A stretch of DNA of 64,000 nucleotides from Apiospora phragmitis (Eukaryota > Ascomycota > Sordariomycetes > Amphisphaeriales > Apiosporaceae). The stretch spans positions 2,356,001-2,420,000 of the forward strand of contig JAQQWL010000002.1 of assembly GCA_038363925.1 (NCBI GenBank), in the 5' to 3' direction. This document shows positions 33,529-46,256 of the stretch, piece by piece. Position 1 is the stretch's first letter, and each line of letters begins with the position of its first letter. The translations under genes were made by a program, and so were the position numbers. The notes beneath the pieces are model-generated. The model was not told the origin of the DNA and made no database searches. It worked only from the letters and a program-made list of their open reading frames with translations.

Positions 33529-36291
33529 CTACTCAATCTCCTCTATCAAAGGTTTCGGCCGCTGAGTCCCTTGATCCCCCAGCTTCGGCAGGTTCACCTC
33601 GAGCCCAGCAATCCTCGTAAAGGCCGGCGCCGCGTCCTGCTGCACCTCGGGGAGCATGGCCGTGACCTGCCAATTGCGCAGGCTCTCGGCCACATCCTGG
33701 GCATGCTGCTGCACGAGCCCGTCGTTGTCCGTCTGCGCGACGTACTCGAGGATCTGCACGATGTGCTTGCGGCTGGCGTCCGTCAGCCCGAACCCCAAAC
33801 GCCGGCGGTTCTCGCGGGCGTCCGCCAGGGCTTTAACGAACGTCAGGATCAGCACGATGGCCGCGCGCCGGAGGATGGCCTTCTCCATCTCGGGCTCCAT
33901 GGTGAGGATGTTGACGCACAGGTCGACCGAGCCCTCGACGAGCGTCGCGCCGACGCCGGCGATGTTGGTCTCCAGGCCCACGAGGAAGATGGAGAGCGCG
34001 GAGCTGCGCACGCGCACGTCCTCGCTGCCGCACTTGCTCTCCCAGCCCTGCAAGATCTGGGCTAAGATGTCATCTCGTTTCTTTTCCTCCTCCGCCCGTT
34101 CTACGCCGTTGTCTTCGCTGAGATCTGGCACTTCGCCGCCCCACGCGGTTCTGGCCGCTCTGTTCTGCCGCGCACGCAGCCGTTCTTCTCGCGCTTGTTT
34201 CTCTTCCGTCTTGGGCCGGTGACCCCGGCGACCAGCTATGGAAAGCAGGCTCTCGGCTACCTGCGACGCTATCTCGCCCGAGAATGTGTCCCCGAGCCGT
34301 TGGATAACCTGTAAGATTGCCTCGCCAAACCGCAGCCGCGTGTCGACGTTCGCCTCCTCATTTGCATCCACATAGCGCTCTAGAAGCTCTTGGACGACAG
34401 ACTTTGGATGTTTCTCGGCGAGCTGAACAAATATCTTCATTACTCGAAGGTTGATGTAGTCTTCCTCCTCGGCCAGTAGGGGCGATAGTAGAACCACAAC
34501 GCCCTGGATGTCAAGGATGCTACTACCGTTCCGAATCAGGCCGGATATAAGATTCAGGCCCTCGGAGCGCACGGGCGGGGGCGAGTCGGTCTGTGTGATG
34601 TAAGACAAAGCCAAGTTGTACGTTTTGCGATCTTCGACCTGACGGTCTGTAGGCGCCGTTGGACGTTCTAACGGATCATCTACTTCATCTCTGTATCTTA
34701 AGACAAGAGAAAGGTTGCGCGCAGTTTGCGAAATGTCCGGGTGGTTCTCTTTAGTGATCTTATCCAACAAAGCTTCAATACTGTTGAGGAGCTTGTCGTC
34801 AGCCTCTGTCTTCTGGAAACTTGGTGCCGTAATAACAATGTTGACTAGACTCAGCGCAACAGAAGCGCTGTCAACCTTATCCGGGGAAACGCAGAAGTCA
34901 GCTAGAATGTGCTCTGACAACTCCAGCATCCCTTTAGAGTCTGCGATCAGTCTGTCGGGGATCTTATCGAGCATGGTCTGTAAAACTTTGGATTGTACAA
35001 TCCGTAACGTTGGGTCTTCGTCGCCATCCGGCGCTACGGTGACCTGAATTCCATGGCCCCTATTTCGGTGCTTGAACGAATGTTCAAACATCTGCAGAAA
35101 CAGTTTGGAGGTATCTGATTCGGATGCTGTGGTTTGCAACAGCTCTATAAACGCCCTCGATTTGGCTTCTAAGGTGCTCCAGTTCAGTTCTGGTACCAAA
35201 GTCGCTGACTGGCCGCGATGACGTTTGGCCGTTATACTTGATTTCCCAGAGCTATCAAATACCCAGTGAGCATCGTCCAATAGATCTCTACCATTGCACA
35301 GAAGGTTGTTGACAATCAACGAATACTTCTCCGTGGACCCCGAAATCTTCAGGTAGATCTGAAGTAATGTCTTGGCGGGCTTGCAAAATTGTTCCAAGCA
35401 TGCTTCGTCCGCCTCCGGCCATGAAGATAATGTCCACAAGGGGAGAAGCAAAGGGGCAAGGAGCCTGCCCGTCAAACCGGGGTTCGGATGGGCATTAAGC
35501 AAGGCCGTCAGACGTCGTAATGCTAGCGCAAGCTCATCTGGCTGGATCATGGCGGTCTCTTTTTGGAGATCCACCACTGCATCAGGGCCTGCACTGAAAA
35601 CCAGAGTCTCGGAGGCAGGTTTTTGAGTAGATAGAGACGGGTTGATGACGGCAACCATGGGTTCGGCGAACACCCTCCACCCAGGAGAACCTGGTGCACC
35701 GAATTGCTTCCGCCCAAGAATGCCATATCCAATGATGTAGGCTGAGGCCTTGACGAGATCGGCGCCTTCTTTGCCGTCCAACAGGTCGAGGAGCTGAGGG
35801 GCGATGCCAGAGAACCATTTCACGGCTTCAACACTAGCAGGTGGGACGGCAAGGAGGCCCGTTGCCATCTTCAAAGCCTCGAGTGTAATGTTTGCTCCCT
35901 GCTTCTGGGGCGCAGCCGCTTCAGAAGTCTTCACAGTGCTTGAAGGGTGAGAAGCGAAGACGAATTCTATCGTTGCTCTTACGCCGTCTTGCCGCTGGGG
36001 CATCAGGGTCAACAGGTCCATCAAATGCAATCTCAGCCATCTGGGTACTCGATCGGGCTTGATCAGAGCATTCAAGGCTGCTATCAAAGATGACGTTCCT
36101 GTTCTTTGGGACGTTCAGAAGAATGTCCTTCTAATAACTTGGCTTGCTACCGCCTACCTTGATATGAGCTGGCTAAGCTCGCGTTGTCCTTCGGACCGGG
36201 TGCCATCATCACTGTCGGGGTTGAAGACTTTTCTCCCGACGCTCTCTATCGACGTAATGAGCGAGCCTTTAGTCTCAGACTTGGCTTCCAT
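33529..36291 (-). CDS. RTP1: Rtp1/Tango6-like RNA polymerase II assembly factor
   Basis: Two exons, 36291..36158 and 36103..33529 (902 aa). The first exon encodes MEAKSETKGSLITSIESVGR and is joined in phase 2 over a 54-bp intron to TGTSSLIAALNALIKPDRVP; the AG at 36104-36105 is the only nearby acceptor that fits the frame. The protein is all-helical (ARM/HEAT-like). Its C-terminal third matches the Rtp1 C-terminal domains: YINLRVMKIFVQLAEKHPKS, VDTRLRFGEAILQVIQRLG, DVRVRSSALSIFLVGLETN and RRAAIVLILTFVKAL. Yeast Rtp1 helps assemble RNA polymerase II subunits and import the enzyme into the nucleus; metazoan Tango6 is the counterpart. A basic Glu/Arg-rich linker (PKTEEKQAREERLRARQNR) separates the repeat blocks. 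Confidence 0.87.
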
Positions 36292-38375
36292 GATCGGACT
36301 TTGGAAGCGAATACGCTGGTGAAGGGCTAATCGGTAGAAACAATAGCGGTTTCATAAGTCGGCCACACAATCGAATTGTGATGAAGCTGAAGTAATCAAT
36401 TGATAGTAGCAGTGGAGACAGGGTAGCCGTTAGCTTTAATATTCTAACAGTTTGCTAAGTAAAGATACTGCAAGTGGCAGCTGGTAGCTGGCCTAAAACA
36501 CCCTGACGGCGCCCCCACTTTAAGCGGCCGTTGCTACGCCAAGTACTCTTAATATTATTAGACGCGTCTGGGAGCGCGTCTTACACTTTATCTTCCCCTT
36601 CTTCTTCTTCTTCTTCTTCTTCTTCTTCATACTCCGTCATATCATCGACAGACACCAACGACTCTTAGGCCAGTATCTGAAACAGGACCGTTGCTGAGGA
36701 GTTCGCTCGAGATAGGAACAGGATCGGTTGCGGCTTCTGCTTCGTTTCACTCAAAGGAAAGCTCTCTCGCCGCCGTCCTGAAAAAGGGACGATGGCATCA
36801 TACAACTTGCACAATCGCCTACCCCACAGTTCTCCGACTCCCGTTTTCCGCAAGGAATGTCTACGGACCCCACGGTCGGTTCTTGAGTCTCCGCGCAACA
36901 CGTCGCAGCTCGGGGTCGCAGCGGGCCTGATGTGCTAGCCGCGTGAGGATCTGTTGCGCGGGTGCAGGGAGCCCAGCAGGCCTGGGCAACCACAAGGCAG
37001 GCTACTGGGAACGTGTTTCGGAACTTAACCCTAAGTACACACTTGGTTCAAGTCTTGCGCTCCACAGTCGTCCAGAATTCGCCTTCTACGCTGGCCGTCG
37101 TTCTCGTCATGTCATGTCCTGCTGAAAAGCAGGGCATTTTCAAGCACGTCGGCTGTCGGCCGAAGGGTGATGGGGCATTCCAGACGCCCCCACGGGGGCG
37201 GGTGAGGGCGGGCACCATGAGTCGAATCGGTAAGAACTCCTGGCCTGGAGTCGCTCGTCGGCGCTTTGCCACTGGAAGTCGTACTCTGACCAATGCGAAT
37301 CGTCTCGGTGATGGCTCTGCTCGATGTCCCGGGGAAGACGTATGCGACGTGCTTTAGACTCAGGACTGTAGAAACCTGGTCCGTTTTCCAAGGTGGGATG
37401 CGAGGGAGAGCACAGGCTTGGCTACATACAGTCAGAAACATCGAAACTTCATGTACCGCCCTCGTGTTTATTCGCCAGCATCACACAGACTCCTGTAGAT
37501 CCTGTGTAAGCGATGAATATGCAGCTACAACAGAAGTTTCACCTTGTTCTGACCATCTGCCATCCTGTATGCTTTGGGTACCCTCGAATCCCATGTCAGT
37601 CCCAAATCTTGCCAGCCCTCGGTTAATCCCGAACTGGTCTGCATTCGCTTCCGCGTCCACTCTTCGAGACTAGAGAGGAGCTTCCTGGGTCCTCGTCCTG
37701 CTATTCTCCAGGCGTGTTACTTCGGTGTGATTCGGTCAGGCGCATTAACCATGGGTGGTAGGTCCTATCCTACAGCCAACATGGACGCCAAACCCTTCGT
37801 TGTTATTCACTTGAACGTGCAACGAATCTGCCTCGTCTGTGTCCGAAAGGGCTCATATCAAGATGATAGCGTGGCTTTTAATGATGTCTTTTGGCCATGC
37901 GGAACTGCCCTCCACGCGACATTCCATATTCGAAGGAGAGGAATCAAAAACTAGTCTTCGTGGGCAATGCATTGAACAGAGAGAACTCCTTTGAAGTGGC
38001 AGGCGGTGCCGATACCTTTCTGGACCCCGATTCTCCCCTCGATCATGTTTGGGATGATGCTGGCTAGATGATGAGTACAGGGATGTGCTGTTGAGACTTG
38101 ATGGTATCCGAGCAGGATGCGGCAGCTTGGCATGAAACAACACTGGGACCCATCTCGAGTTGGTGTCAAAGCTAAGTGCTTGTCCGGTGTTGTGGATTGA
38201 CTTAATGTTGTTGCTGCACACCCAATTTTTTGATTCACTATTAGAAGTTCTACTTCTGGATAGACACATCGTGGCTGCTCTCACCCATCCTGGTAGATGG
38301 GAGCAGTCCCCTCCCCCTTTTTAAAAGATAAGACTCAACCCTTTCAAGCTCCGAACAACACTACTGACTTGGTGA
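36292..38375. other. 2.1 kb region without a recognisable gene
   Basis: Upstream of the Rtp1 homologue and downstream of the GNAT gene. It has a (CTT)10 tract at 36599-36628 and many short open frames, none with domain features. Nothing else supported. Confidence 0.5.
36599..36628 (+). repeat. (CTT)10 trinucleotide repeat
   Basis: Pyrimidine microsatellite in intergenic DNA upstream of the Rtp1 homologue. Confidence 0.9.
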
Positions 38376-39133
38376 TCAGAGCGCATCTACCATTGCCTGC
38401 CACTCCCCAACGGACAACCCCTCGTGGTTCTTGGGCATCCTCACCATAATCGGGACTATATCATCCCTGTCGTCCCCAATAACTTCGGCCTTGTGAATGA
38501 CGAACTCGGGAATATCAAAACCAAAGCGCTTGTAGAAATGCCGTGCGGTTATCGTGGACTCCAGATAAATTGGCACATCGAGTCGGTCGGCAAGATCGAT
38601 GCCCCAATTCAGCAGTAAGGTTCCTACGCCCTTTCGTTGGTAGCCCGGCTGCACTGCCATAGTAAGGCAATCTGCGCAGCGATGTCAGATCGACATGTTT
38701 GGTCAGGAGCAAGCTTGGGGCCACAGCACTTACAGACGTGTCTGCGGTTGCCAATGATGTTCTCTCTCATGTTCCAGAGGGCTCCCATGACGATTTCTAG
38801 CCGCTGTTTCTCGAAGCCATTGAGCCGTGAAAAGTCCCCGTCGGGTCTCTTCCATTTCATGCCCACGCTGGTTTCGGTGTCGACATTGGCGTTCCAGTAG
38901 ACTTCAAAGGTGGCCATGCCGACGATTTGTCCCGTTGCCGGCTCGACGCACTTCAAGGTGTATTCGTTGGGGTCTATTCCCCACTGGTCGGTCATCCACT
39001 GTCGATGTTCGTTGCGATTCACGCCGTCAGGATAGATGTACTCGAATATCTTCTCATCCTTGAACGCTGCAAAATAGACATCGTACACTGGAGTGATGTC
39101 GGGTATGAGTGCGGGCAGGACGGCGAAGGACAT
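38376..39133 (-). CDS. GNAT-family N-acetyltransferase
   Basis: Two exons, 39133..38734 and 38671..38376 (231 aa), with a 62-bp intron (GTAAGT, phase 1). The start is the ATG at 39133 (MSFAVLPALIPDITPVYDVY). The first exon has the alpha1-alpha2 region and the mid-strand IVGMATFEVYW. The second exon begins CLTMAVQPGYQRKGVGTLLL, which includes the acetyl-CoA pyrophosphate-binding motif A (QRKGVG), then LDVPIYLESTITARHFYKRF for motif B. The layout fits the large fungal group of small-molecule GNATs near 220-240 aa. The acceptor substrate is unknown. No clustering with a pathway is visible, since the nearest genes are more than 1 kb away and unrelated. Confidence 0.88.
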
Positions 39134-40167
39134 TGCTGGGGGCAAAAAGATGAATCAGGGGTTGATGAATGGATATTCGAGAGCAAGTAGCAGAGCAATG
39201 CTGGAGTTGAAGTTGTTGATCTAATGCCATGGCATGCTTGGCACATAGCAAGCTCAAAGTGGTACCGTTGCAGACAAGCAGTCGCATGGGGAATATGCGA
39301 ATAACGACAGGGACGCCTTTGGACTCGCAGTTTCCGACCCATGGCCGTGATTTGATATGTTGGAATAAGTAAGTAGAATCCCATGGGTTGCGACCGCCAT
39401 AATCTCTGAACTCCATCGGTTTCGATATATTGGCAAGAAACATTCATCAACGTAAGCAGGCGGTTAGCGTGTCATAAACGATCACCATATGGGTATGTAT
39501 GGTATTCCCATTATCATGGAATAGACGAGGTTGGTGTCATCGCCTAGCGAGATTGGATTTATTCGCGTTGATGCCAGTGTTATGCAAGAAGACACGCCTT
39601 ATTGGACCGTTGTCAGTATCAATCACGACGAGACAGCATCAATACCGTCTTTGTGGGGGTTTTGGCTGTCTCATGGTATTTGTTGGCCGATTTGATTTCC
39701 GGGTATATGAATAATCTTGTACCCATGGGCCAGACTTGTCATTTGTCTTTGTCAATGTGTTTATACACATGTATGATGAACTGACTGACCATTGGTGTCT
39801 GGGCGTTATGCATCTATTATCGTAACCGACAAGACTGACTGCGTTACTTCTCATATCGAGTCAACTTCTCGAAGTGCGCCCTGTAGTGCTATCAGCTCCC
39901 TTGAAAGCCAATTGGCCGTCATCCTACGCTGTTGCTCGAGAGGTGTAATCACACGTTCCAGGGTGCATCACTGATCTAGGATTTACCAACCTATATATGC
40001 TCTGTTACTTCTCAATTCGGCGGGTTTAGTAGGTAGTGACATCTCGTAGGGCGGTCAGCATCAATACATACATCGATTTCGCAGCCAAAGAAAGAAGTAC
40101 CGACTCTCGTGAGCATTCTGATATCGCTTAAGGCGTCTCCAACGAAACCCACACAGCAGGCGATATC

Positions 40168-40168
<1 letters not shown>
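39134..40168. other. 1.0 kb intergenic region
   Basis: Promoter side of the GNAT gene. No coding feature seen. Confidence 0.5.

Positions 40169-40200
<32 letters not shown>
40169..40200 (+). repeat. Poly(A) tract, 32 bp
   Basis: Uninterrupted run of 32 A, eight bases upstream of an ATG that opens the LysM-like frame. No target-site duplication or upstream retroelement sequence was recognised. It could be a slippage-grown homopolymer, the 3' end of an old retroposed copy or an assembly artefact. Confidence 0.9.
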
Positions 40201-40201
<1 letters not shown>

Positions 40202-40207
40202 AGAACC

Positions 40208-40558
40208 ATGTCTCCCACATACATACCCACAGCGAGTGCGATCCAAGGTAGCACAGTTTCCACCCCGAGTTGCGGGCAATGGATTCAGGCGACCGCTGGC
40301 GACTGTGCTGGCGACTCTTGCTGGCAGCTTAGTCAAGACCACTGTCTCGACGGCAACGCCTTTCTTGGCCTCAATCCCCAACTGAGGGGAGACTGCGCAC
40401 GAGTCTGGGACGGCGATAATTACTGCGTACGGCTACCCGACGGGCCGGTGTGTGTCGTGCGAACCTTGACCATAGTGCCAGAACCTCTGCAAGTTCGTAG
40501 TACGGCAACTGCGCGTGCGTACGCGACGGCGATGGATCGGGAGGATCGTGGGTCGTAG
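40208..40558 (+). CDS. LysM-domain protein or fragment
   Basis: The open frame from the ATG at 40208 encodes 116 aa. Its central part resembles one LysM domain: CGQWIQATAGD, DSCWQLSQDHCLDGNAFLGL, then NPQL, DCARVWDGDNYCVRLPDG and PVC. The Cys pattern and the W-AG-SCW-LNPQL-DC-YCV order are those of fungal secreted LysM proteins, which bind chitin and can hide it from plant or insect immunity. No signal peptide precedes the domain, so this is either missing an upstream exon, is a retained fragment, or is not expressed. Inside the domain, a 12-bp unit is duplicated in tandem (40295-40306 and 40307-40318), inserting four residues (AGDC/AGDS) before the SCW strand. The upstream poly(A) tract is unusual. 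Confidence 0.5.
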   Translation: MSPTYIPTASAIQGSTVSTPSCGQWIQATAGDCAGDSCWQLSQDHCLDGNAFLGLNPQLRGDCARVWDGDNYCVRLPDGPVCVVRTLTIVPEPLQVRSTATARAYATAMDREDRGS

Positions 40559-43500
40559 CGGTGAGAGGCAGAGAAAGAGAGGGGGGAGAAGAGAGGGGGT
40601 TCTCTCTCGACTGGTGGCTACGTGTATCAAACAAACAACAGGCGGGTATTTTATCCTCTGGATTATACTTCATATCTCGCCGAGCAAGTGTTCGGGTACG
40701 TGAAGTAGACATAGAGAGTCGCATTCGTTAGAATCTTCTACATGAGCATGTATTCCACAATGGTATCTTTTGCTAGCACATCGGCGCATAAATGGGTCAT
40801 AGGCAGCAGTCTTTTGCCCACGATGAACTCATAAATGCGCCATGCTCATGAAGGACCAATATATTTGTTTCTCTAAAGTCAACAGAAACCGCCAATGGGG
40901 GGTTTGCCCTTTTTTCTCTTTTTTTTTCTTCTGAAGATAAGGCCATTCAGATGTTGTTTGGTTGTCGGGTGCCACGTTAACCAACGAGATTCGTGCCACA
41001 TCTTATGACCTGAACGCATATGAACCGATTCGGATGCCCCAGGAGGAGAGAGCAAACATCATGTCAAGTTTTATTTGCTACCTGGCCTTTGAGTTTGACC
41101 TGGCTTTTCGGAGGCCCTTTGGGGGTCAATCGTCACATTGGATGGGAATCAAGATACCGCTTCGGTATTCCTGAAATAGGACACCCATCGCAGACTAGTA
41201 CGAGATATTCCAAGGTCCAAAGATCAAAGATGTGCCGATCTGGTCCGTTCAGAGTAGCACGTAGCACAGAACACTGGTTCGACTCTCGATAGCAGCCACA
41301 GTGTTTGCCACATGCACACAGCCACATGCACACATGCAGGCATGACGGAATTTTCCTGATCGACGGTGGTCCGGCACTTAAGAAAGGGTTCCGGCAGATT
41401 TGCAGATGATGAAATATCGGGAAAGGAAACAGGTTCCAGGGTAGCTGTGCCAACACGGTCCACGACACTGTGTGCATCTCTTCCATATTATTACGGGATA
41501 TAGAAATCGGGGTCCCCTATGCTCCCCAAGCCTCAATGGGAATCCTCTCCAGGGCAGACTGTGACCCCTGCTCAGCTGAGAGATGATGATAGATCACATA
41601 TCGACCTCCAAACTGCAAATTAGATGTTTGGTTTCCCCATCTCCGCTGCTCCGGGCACCGTAATTGGGCCTGGTCCAAAGGGTCTATATTCACAGGGCTG
41701 TGAAGTCGGCGCTGTCGGCCATAGTGCCAGAAGGGTTTCGGACAGCTCGGGACTGTCGCTGAGACAGCAGCTTGGAAAGTAAGGAGTTGCGTAAAGTCAG
41801 CCTTACGAAGGTTAATGAGTTGACAGCTTGGCAGTTACCTGCCACGTCTGACTTGGGGCGCAGGTGAAACCTCACTCTGGTAGTGGTGGTCTCGACTCCT
41901 TGAAAGCCGCACCCGCATGCCGCTCCTTGGGTTGTGGAATTGGCCCTAGACCAGTCTGCCAGTTGCAACTTGCAACACCGGTTTATTTACTACAGTTGTG
42001 GTTTTCATATTAAATTCGGGCCAAATGCCAACACGGTGCATGTGAGTGAAACGATCTCGTGGGGGCGATCGCCCGCTATATTTGGATGATGGCAGATCCC
42101 CCTGGCATAGAGCCTGCATGGCTGGCTTGCAGCTTGTTGGCTTCCAGGATGAACCACCGGTGCCCGAAGTCAACTTTAAGGGAATAAAAGACAAAAATGC
42201 AAAATTGGGATGTTGCAACTTGCAACCCACGAGAATGATGTCTGTCCTCTTGCTGAGCCGTGACCACATATGGATCTGTCCAGATATCACATTCTTGGAA
42301 TTTTCGAGTGAGCAAGGAAAAGCGAGAAAATTCAACATGGAAAGACTGGGCCACCGGAACATCCGGAGCGCCCCGGGCGAGATCGGCGTGGGCACGGCGT
42401 TTCAAAGAAGCCGACTCGCCGGTGGAGTCGCTTCGAAGTTGGAAATGTCTCACAACGCACGGATTCGATATTTAATGCATCGAGGATTTACTATGTGCAC
42501 TAGAGTAGGAGTTGGCTGTGCAACAAATATATTGCTCAATGCCTTCAGTCCGATCTGACGGTCGGAGTAATCTACAATGACAGGACTGAAATACAAGGGG
42601 GCGCTTGTCGGGCCCGAATTTTAGAGTTGAGCGGATGGGCTGCCTCCCAATGCCACGGAGCAGGCACCAGAAAGTCTATCTGGGTATCGCCAGTCAGTCA
42701 ACTGTCAGGGCAGTCAGCAAGTCGGTTGGTAGGCCGTTACGGTGGTGGTAGTCTGTAATTAAGAAAAGTTCCCAGGCGTTGGCTCAGCCATCCGCCAAGT
42801 GGACCGGGGCAAATCAAACAGCACAACTCACTCCTCATTGGACTTGGATCGGGCAATTTCACCTGAGATTGGTGTGGTGGCAGTGCTGAGCCATTCTGAC
42901 GGTGGTGCTGTCCTATCCTATCAGATCCAATCCTCTGAAGCCGGCTTGCTCGCTTCTGCATCTCGCTTTCGCAAGCGAGCCAGGGGACAGATTGCCGGCC
43001 GTAAGAGCCATCGTGTCCAAATTGCACCATATCAACAAACGAAATATAGAATCAGGCAGACAGAATTCCAGAGCCGGTGCTGGGTGAGATAAGCAAAAGC
43101 AGCGCTCGCACTCGCTCAGCTTCCGCACCAGTATCCTTCTCACTTCTCGTACTTGCGAAGCAGACATGAGCGGGTTTCACTAGCGGTAACTAAAGTGGTG
43201 CTGCATTATGCACTGCACGCAACAGCAAGCCTGATGAAATATGCTCGCTGGCTCTTCCTCGTCCAAAGCAAACCATGCGATGGCCATGGTTGGTGGTTGG
43301 AATATCCGAGTATGACATCTGGGGACCCAGCAAGTGCAACTGCAATCGGGTGGAACACGATATTAGGTCTACCCAGTTCGTATCCTACGTTTAATGGTCA
43401 ATAGCTCGGGCCTAGAGTCGGCTGTGATATCGCGCTCTTATCGCTCGACTGATGAACAGCGCAGCGCAAGGTTCAAAGGCGGCGATGGTTGTTCTGTCCG

Positions 43501-44428
43501 TCCTGTCCTGAGGTTGGGGAGATTTGTTTACGAGGTGAAACACTTTGAGGCCTCGACACAGTTGGGGGTAAACAGCCAGCGCCAATTGGCTCCTGCTGCC
43601 TGCAACTTGCATCGAGTATACGTCGCCTCGTCGTCCTCGCCATCGTCATCCGCATCACACCGCTGGGCACGGCGTTGGACGATTCGCGACTGTTGTCGCT
43701 CGATTCTGTGTACGGCTTCATGATGCAGCCCTAATAGGCAAGAGCCAAGACAACCCAGCGTCGTCATCGTGAAGGCCCGGAGAGGAGGGGGAATAAGCAG
43801 CTGACGGCCAGCATTAACAACCCCGATGTATGTAATAATGAAGAATAATCCAAATTGTACATGCACAGCTCGCATCAATTGTGCACAGATCAGGACGGCT
43901 TGTGCAAGAAGAGGTCGAAGCGGATTACTGCGCCCAGGAGCTTTGTGCCATCATCCCGAGTCTACTTGTGGTCTCGTAGGCGCGCGAGGACCCCCTATTG
44001 GCTGGGCTCGGAGGCATCTGTGTTGAAGGACGCGTCAGCTCTTTTTCTTGGGCCAAGCTAGCTGGCAGACCCCTGTCGAGCTGCCGAACGGGGGGCCAAG
44101 TTGTGCCAAGCCCCTGTGCTGCCCACCTTCAACGGCAAGTGCCCTTTTCCCCAGGCATCCATAACCCCCAAATCCCCGTTCCAGTCGCCTGCTCGTGCCC
44201 GGTTTCTGTCGCTCTTTTTTCCCAACAACGAAACACCTCTCCGACATTAACTTCTAACAAACATCAAACCACCACCAACCACCATTACCATTCCCTACGT
44301 TCGTTCCATCTATACCGATTGCAACCAACCTCAGTTCACCTTCAACCCTCTATCGTTAAAACCGCTTCATCAGTTAGTCGGGCCCGGAGCCTCTACGCTC
44401 AATTACGATCCAACAACACATCGACACA
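40559..44428. other. 3.9 kb region without a recognisable gene; bZIP leader at its right end
   Basis: Only short open frames. The last 270 bases before 44429 are C/A/T-rich, have no ATG and look like a long 5' UTR of the bZIP gene. A GTTGCAACTTGCAAC motif occurs near 41963 and again near 42214. Confidence 0.5.
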
Positions 44429-46256
44429 ATGTCGGCGTCAAGCCAGTCCACGTCGACGAGTCCATCGTCGAGTTCTCAACCCAGTGCTGTCGTAGACCCC
44501 TTGGATCTGCTCGATTTCACTGACTATGATGGTCTTCCCGATGGAAACGCCTACAACTCGCCGTCGCTGACCCCGGGAACTTCCTCCAAGCAACAATTCA
44601 CCAGTCGCCAATCACCAATCTCAGCAACCGCCTCAACAATGCCCGCCAACCAGACAATGTCTGGCCCTAGCCACCAGTACGATCAGTACAAGCAGCAGAC
44701 GCCGTTTGTCCCGGGTGCTCTGGCAACTACCATGGCAGTCAACCAGAGCAGCGCGCATGTTGGATACGATTTGGAGTATATGTCTACACAGATGAACACG
44801 GCCGAGGACATCTTCGACTTCAACTCGGCCCCGTCTCAGAATTCCCTCAGTAGCCCTGAGATGGACATAGACTTCGAGCCCTCCGGCGACGCGTCGTTTT
44901 TCTTCAACGAGTCTACCGTCAACCCCAATGCCATCGCCGGTCACGATGCCCAGCCTCTAGCTTCGCCCGCGACCGTCACAAGCAATGTCGGCAGGATGTA
45001 TCCCGGTATGCACCAGCAGGCTGCTGCTATGGCCAAGGCTCGCGCCCAACAACAGCGTCAACAGCAAATCATCCAGCAGCAACAGCGACAGCAACGAAAC
45101 GTGAAGCAGCAACAGCAGCAGCGACCCAAGAGTGCTCAACCCGCCGATCCCCTTGTGGAGCAGAAGATTACTCAGCTGTTGAACTCGATGAGAGCTCAAT
45201 CCTCCGGTGCTGACGGCCAGGGCAACTCTCCTCATCTCAATGTCCCCAAGCTGAAGAAGGACGAGGAGGACATGGATGAAGACGAACGACTCCTGAACAG
45301 CGAGGAAGGCAAGAAGCTCAGCAGCAAGGAGAGGCGTCAACTCCGCAACAAGGTCTCTGCTCGCGCTTTCCGATCCAGGAGAAAGGGTAAGTCTGATGTT
45401 CAATTTCTCGTTACATTCCAGTTTGCTAAGATTTACTATAGAATACATCTCCCAACTTGAAGCCGAAATTGCCGGCAAGGTTACCGAGAACGGCGAGCTC
45501 CGCTCTCAGAACCGTGCCTTGTTGGAGGAGAACAGACGCTTGTCAGACCTGACCCGCATGTTGTTGTCCTCTAACGCCTTCTCTGGTTTCTTGGATCACC
45601 TCAGCACCAACCCTAACGCCGCTGCGCCGCAGCAACCTCAGCGTGTTGAGCAGCGCGTCGAGGAGACTCGCCAGGTCCCCAAGGATGTCAACCCCTACTC
45701 TGCTCAGCAGCAACAACAGGTCAGCATGGTCATGGTCCCTGAGCAGACTATGGATTTCTCCATGCTGAACCTGAACTCCGGCGATGCCTTCAACTACCAG
45801 CCCCAGGTCTTCAGTGTGCTGGAGACCCCCGAGCTTCCCGAGTTCAACGCTGCTATGTTGGCCGGAAAGACTGGCGATGCTGAGTTCGAGTCCGAGAAGA
45901 GCAAGGTCGAGGTGTCTGCCATCGAGGCACCCGCTTTGCTTGAATCTACCAAGCCGGAGTTGTCCGAGGTACCGGCCACTCAGGCCACCAGCACAGAGAC
46001 TGTCATTGCCGATCTTGATGCGGACATTTTCGACGACGACGCTGCACCGGCTGTTTCGGAACCCAAAGATGACTCGCACGACATCAACCTGTTCGGTGGC
46101 ATCCAAACTGAAAAAGCTTTTGTTCGTTTCGAACTCGTAGACGCTGCAGAGGCTATTGACGCCATTTCAGCCAGGGCACTAAAGCGAGTGCAGCGAATGA
46201 GTGCCAGCATGGAAGCCACGATGGAACGGTTAGAACGTCTCACCGTTGGATTGTAA
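44429..46256 (+). CDS. bZIP transcription factor
   Basis: Two exons, 44429..45386 and 45442..46256 (590 aa); the 55-bp intron (GTAAGT, phase 1) cuts the DNA-binding domain right after SARAFRSRRK. The spliced basic-zipper region is RRQLRNKVSARAFRSRRKEY followed by ISQLEAEIAGKVTENGELR and a heptad leucine stretch. The N-terminal half is Ser/Gln-rich with acidic patches (activation-type), including a Gln-rich run at 45045-45120. C-terminal to the zipper, LTRMLLSSNAFSGFLDHLS is a conserved extension seen in a Pezizomycotina bZIP clade that I recall as including Neurospora ASL-1 and Podospora IDI-4-like proteins; the exact orthologue is uncertain. The last exon has acidic and coiled segments. It should act in the nucleus as a dimer. 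Confidence 0.9.

Noticed and set aside
33496..34222. Two plus-strand frames over the Rtp1 homologue
   Set aside because: Lie wholly inside a conserved 902-residue minus-strand protein.
40169..40200. Poly(A) tract as the end of a LINE or SINE
   Set aside because: No reverse-transcriptase sequence, A/B boxes or target-site duplication seen upstream; kept only as a possible explanation in the LysM finding.
41260..41300. TGGTTCGACTCTC resembling a tRNA T-loop
   Set aside because: No matching A box or acceptor stem could be paired around it.
43998..44495. Plus-strand frame of 165 codons overlapping the bZIP start
   Set aside because: Overlaps the 5' leader and start of the bZIP gene in another frame; low-complexity Ser/Thr/Gln translation of a CT/CA-rich UTR.
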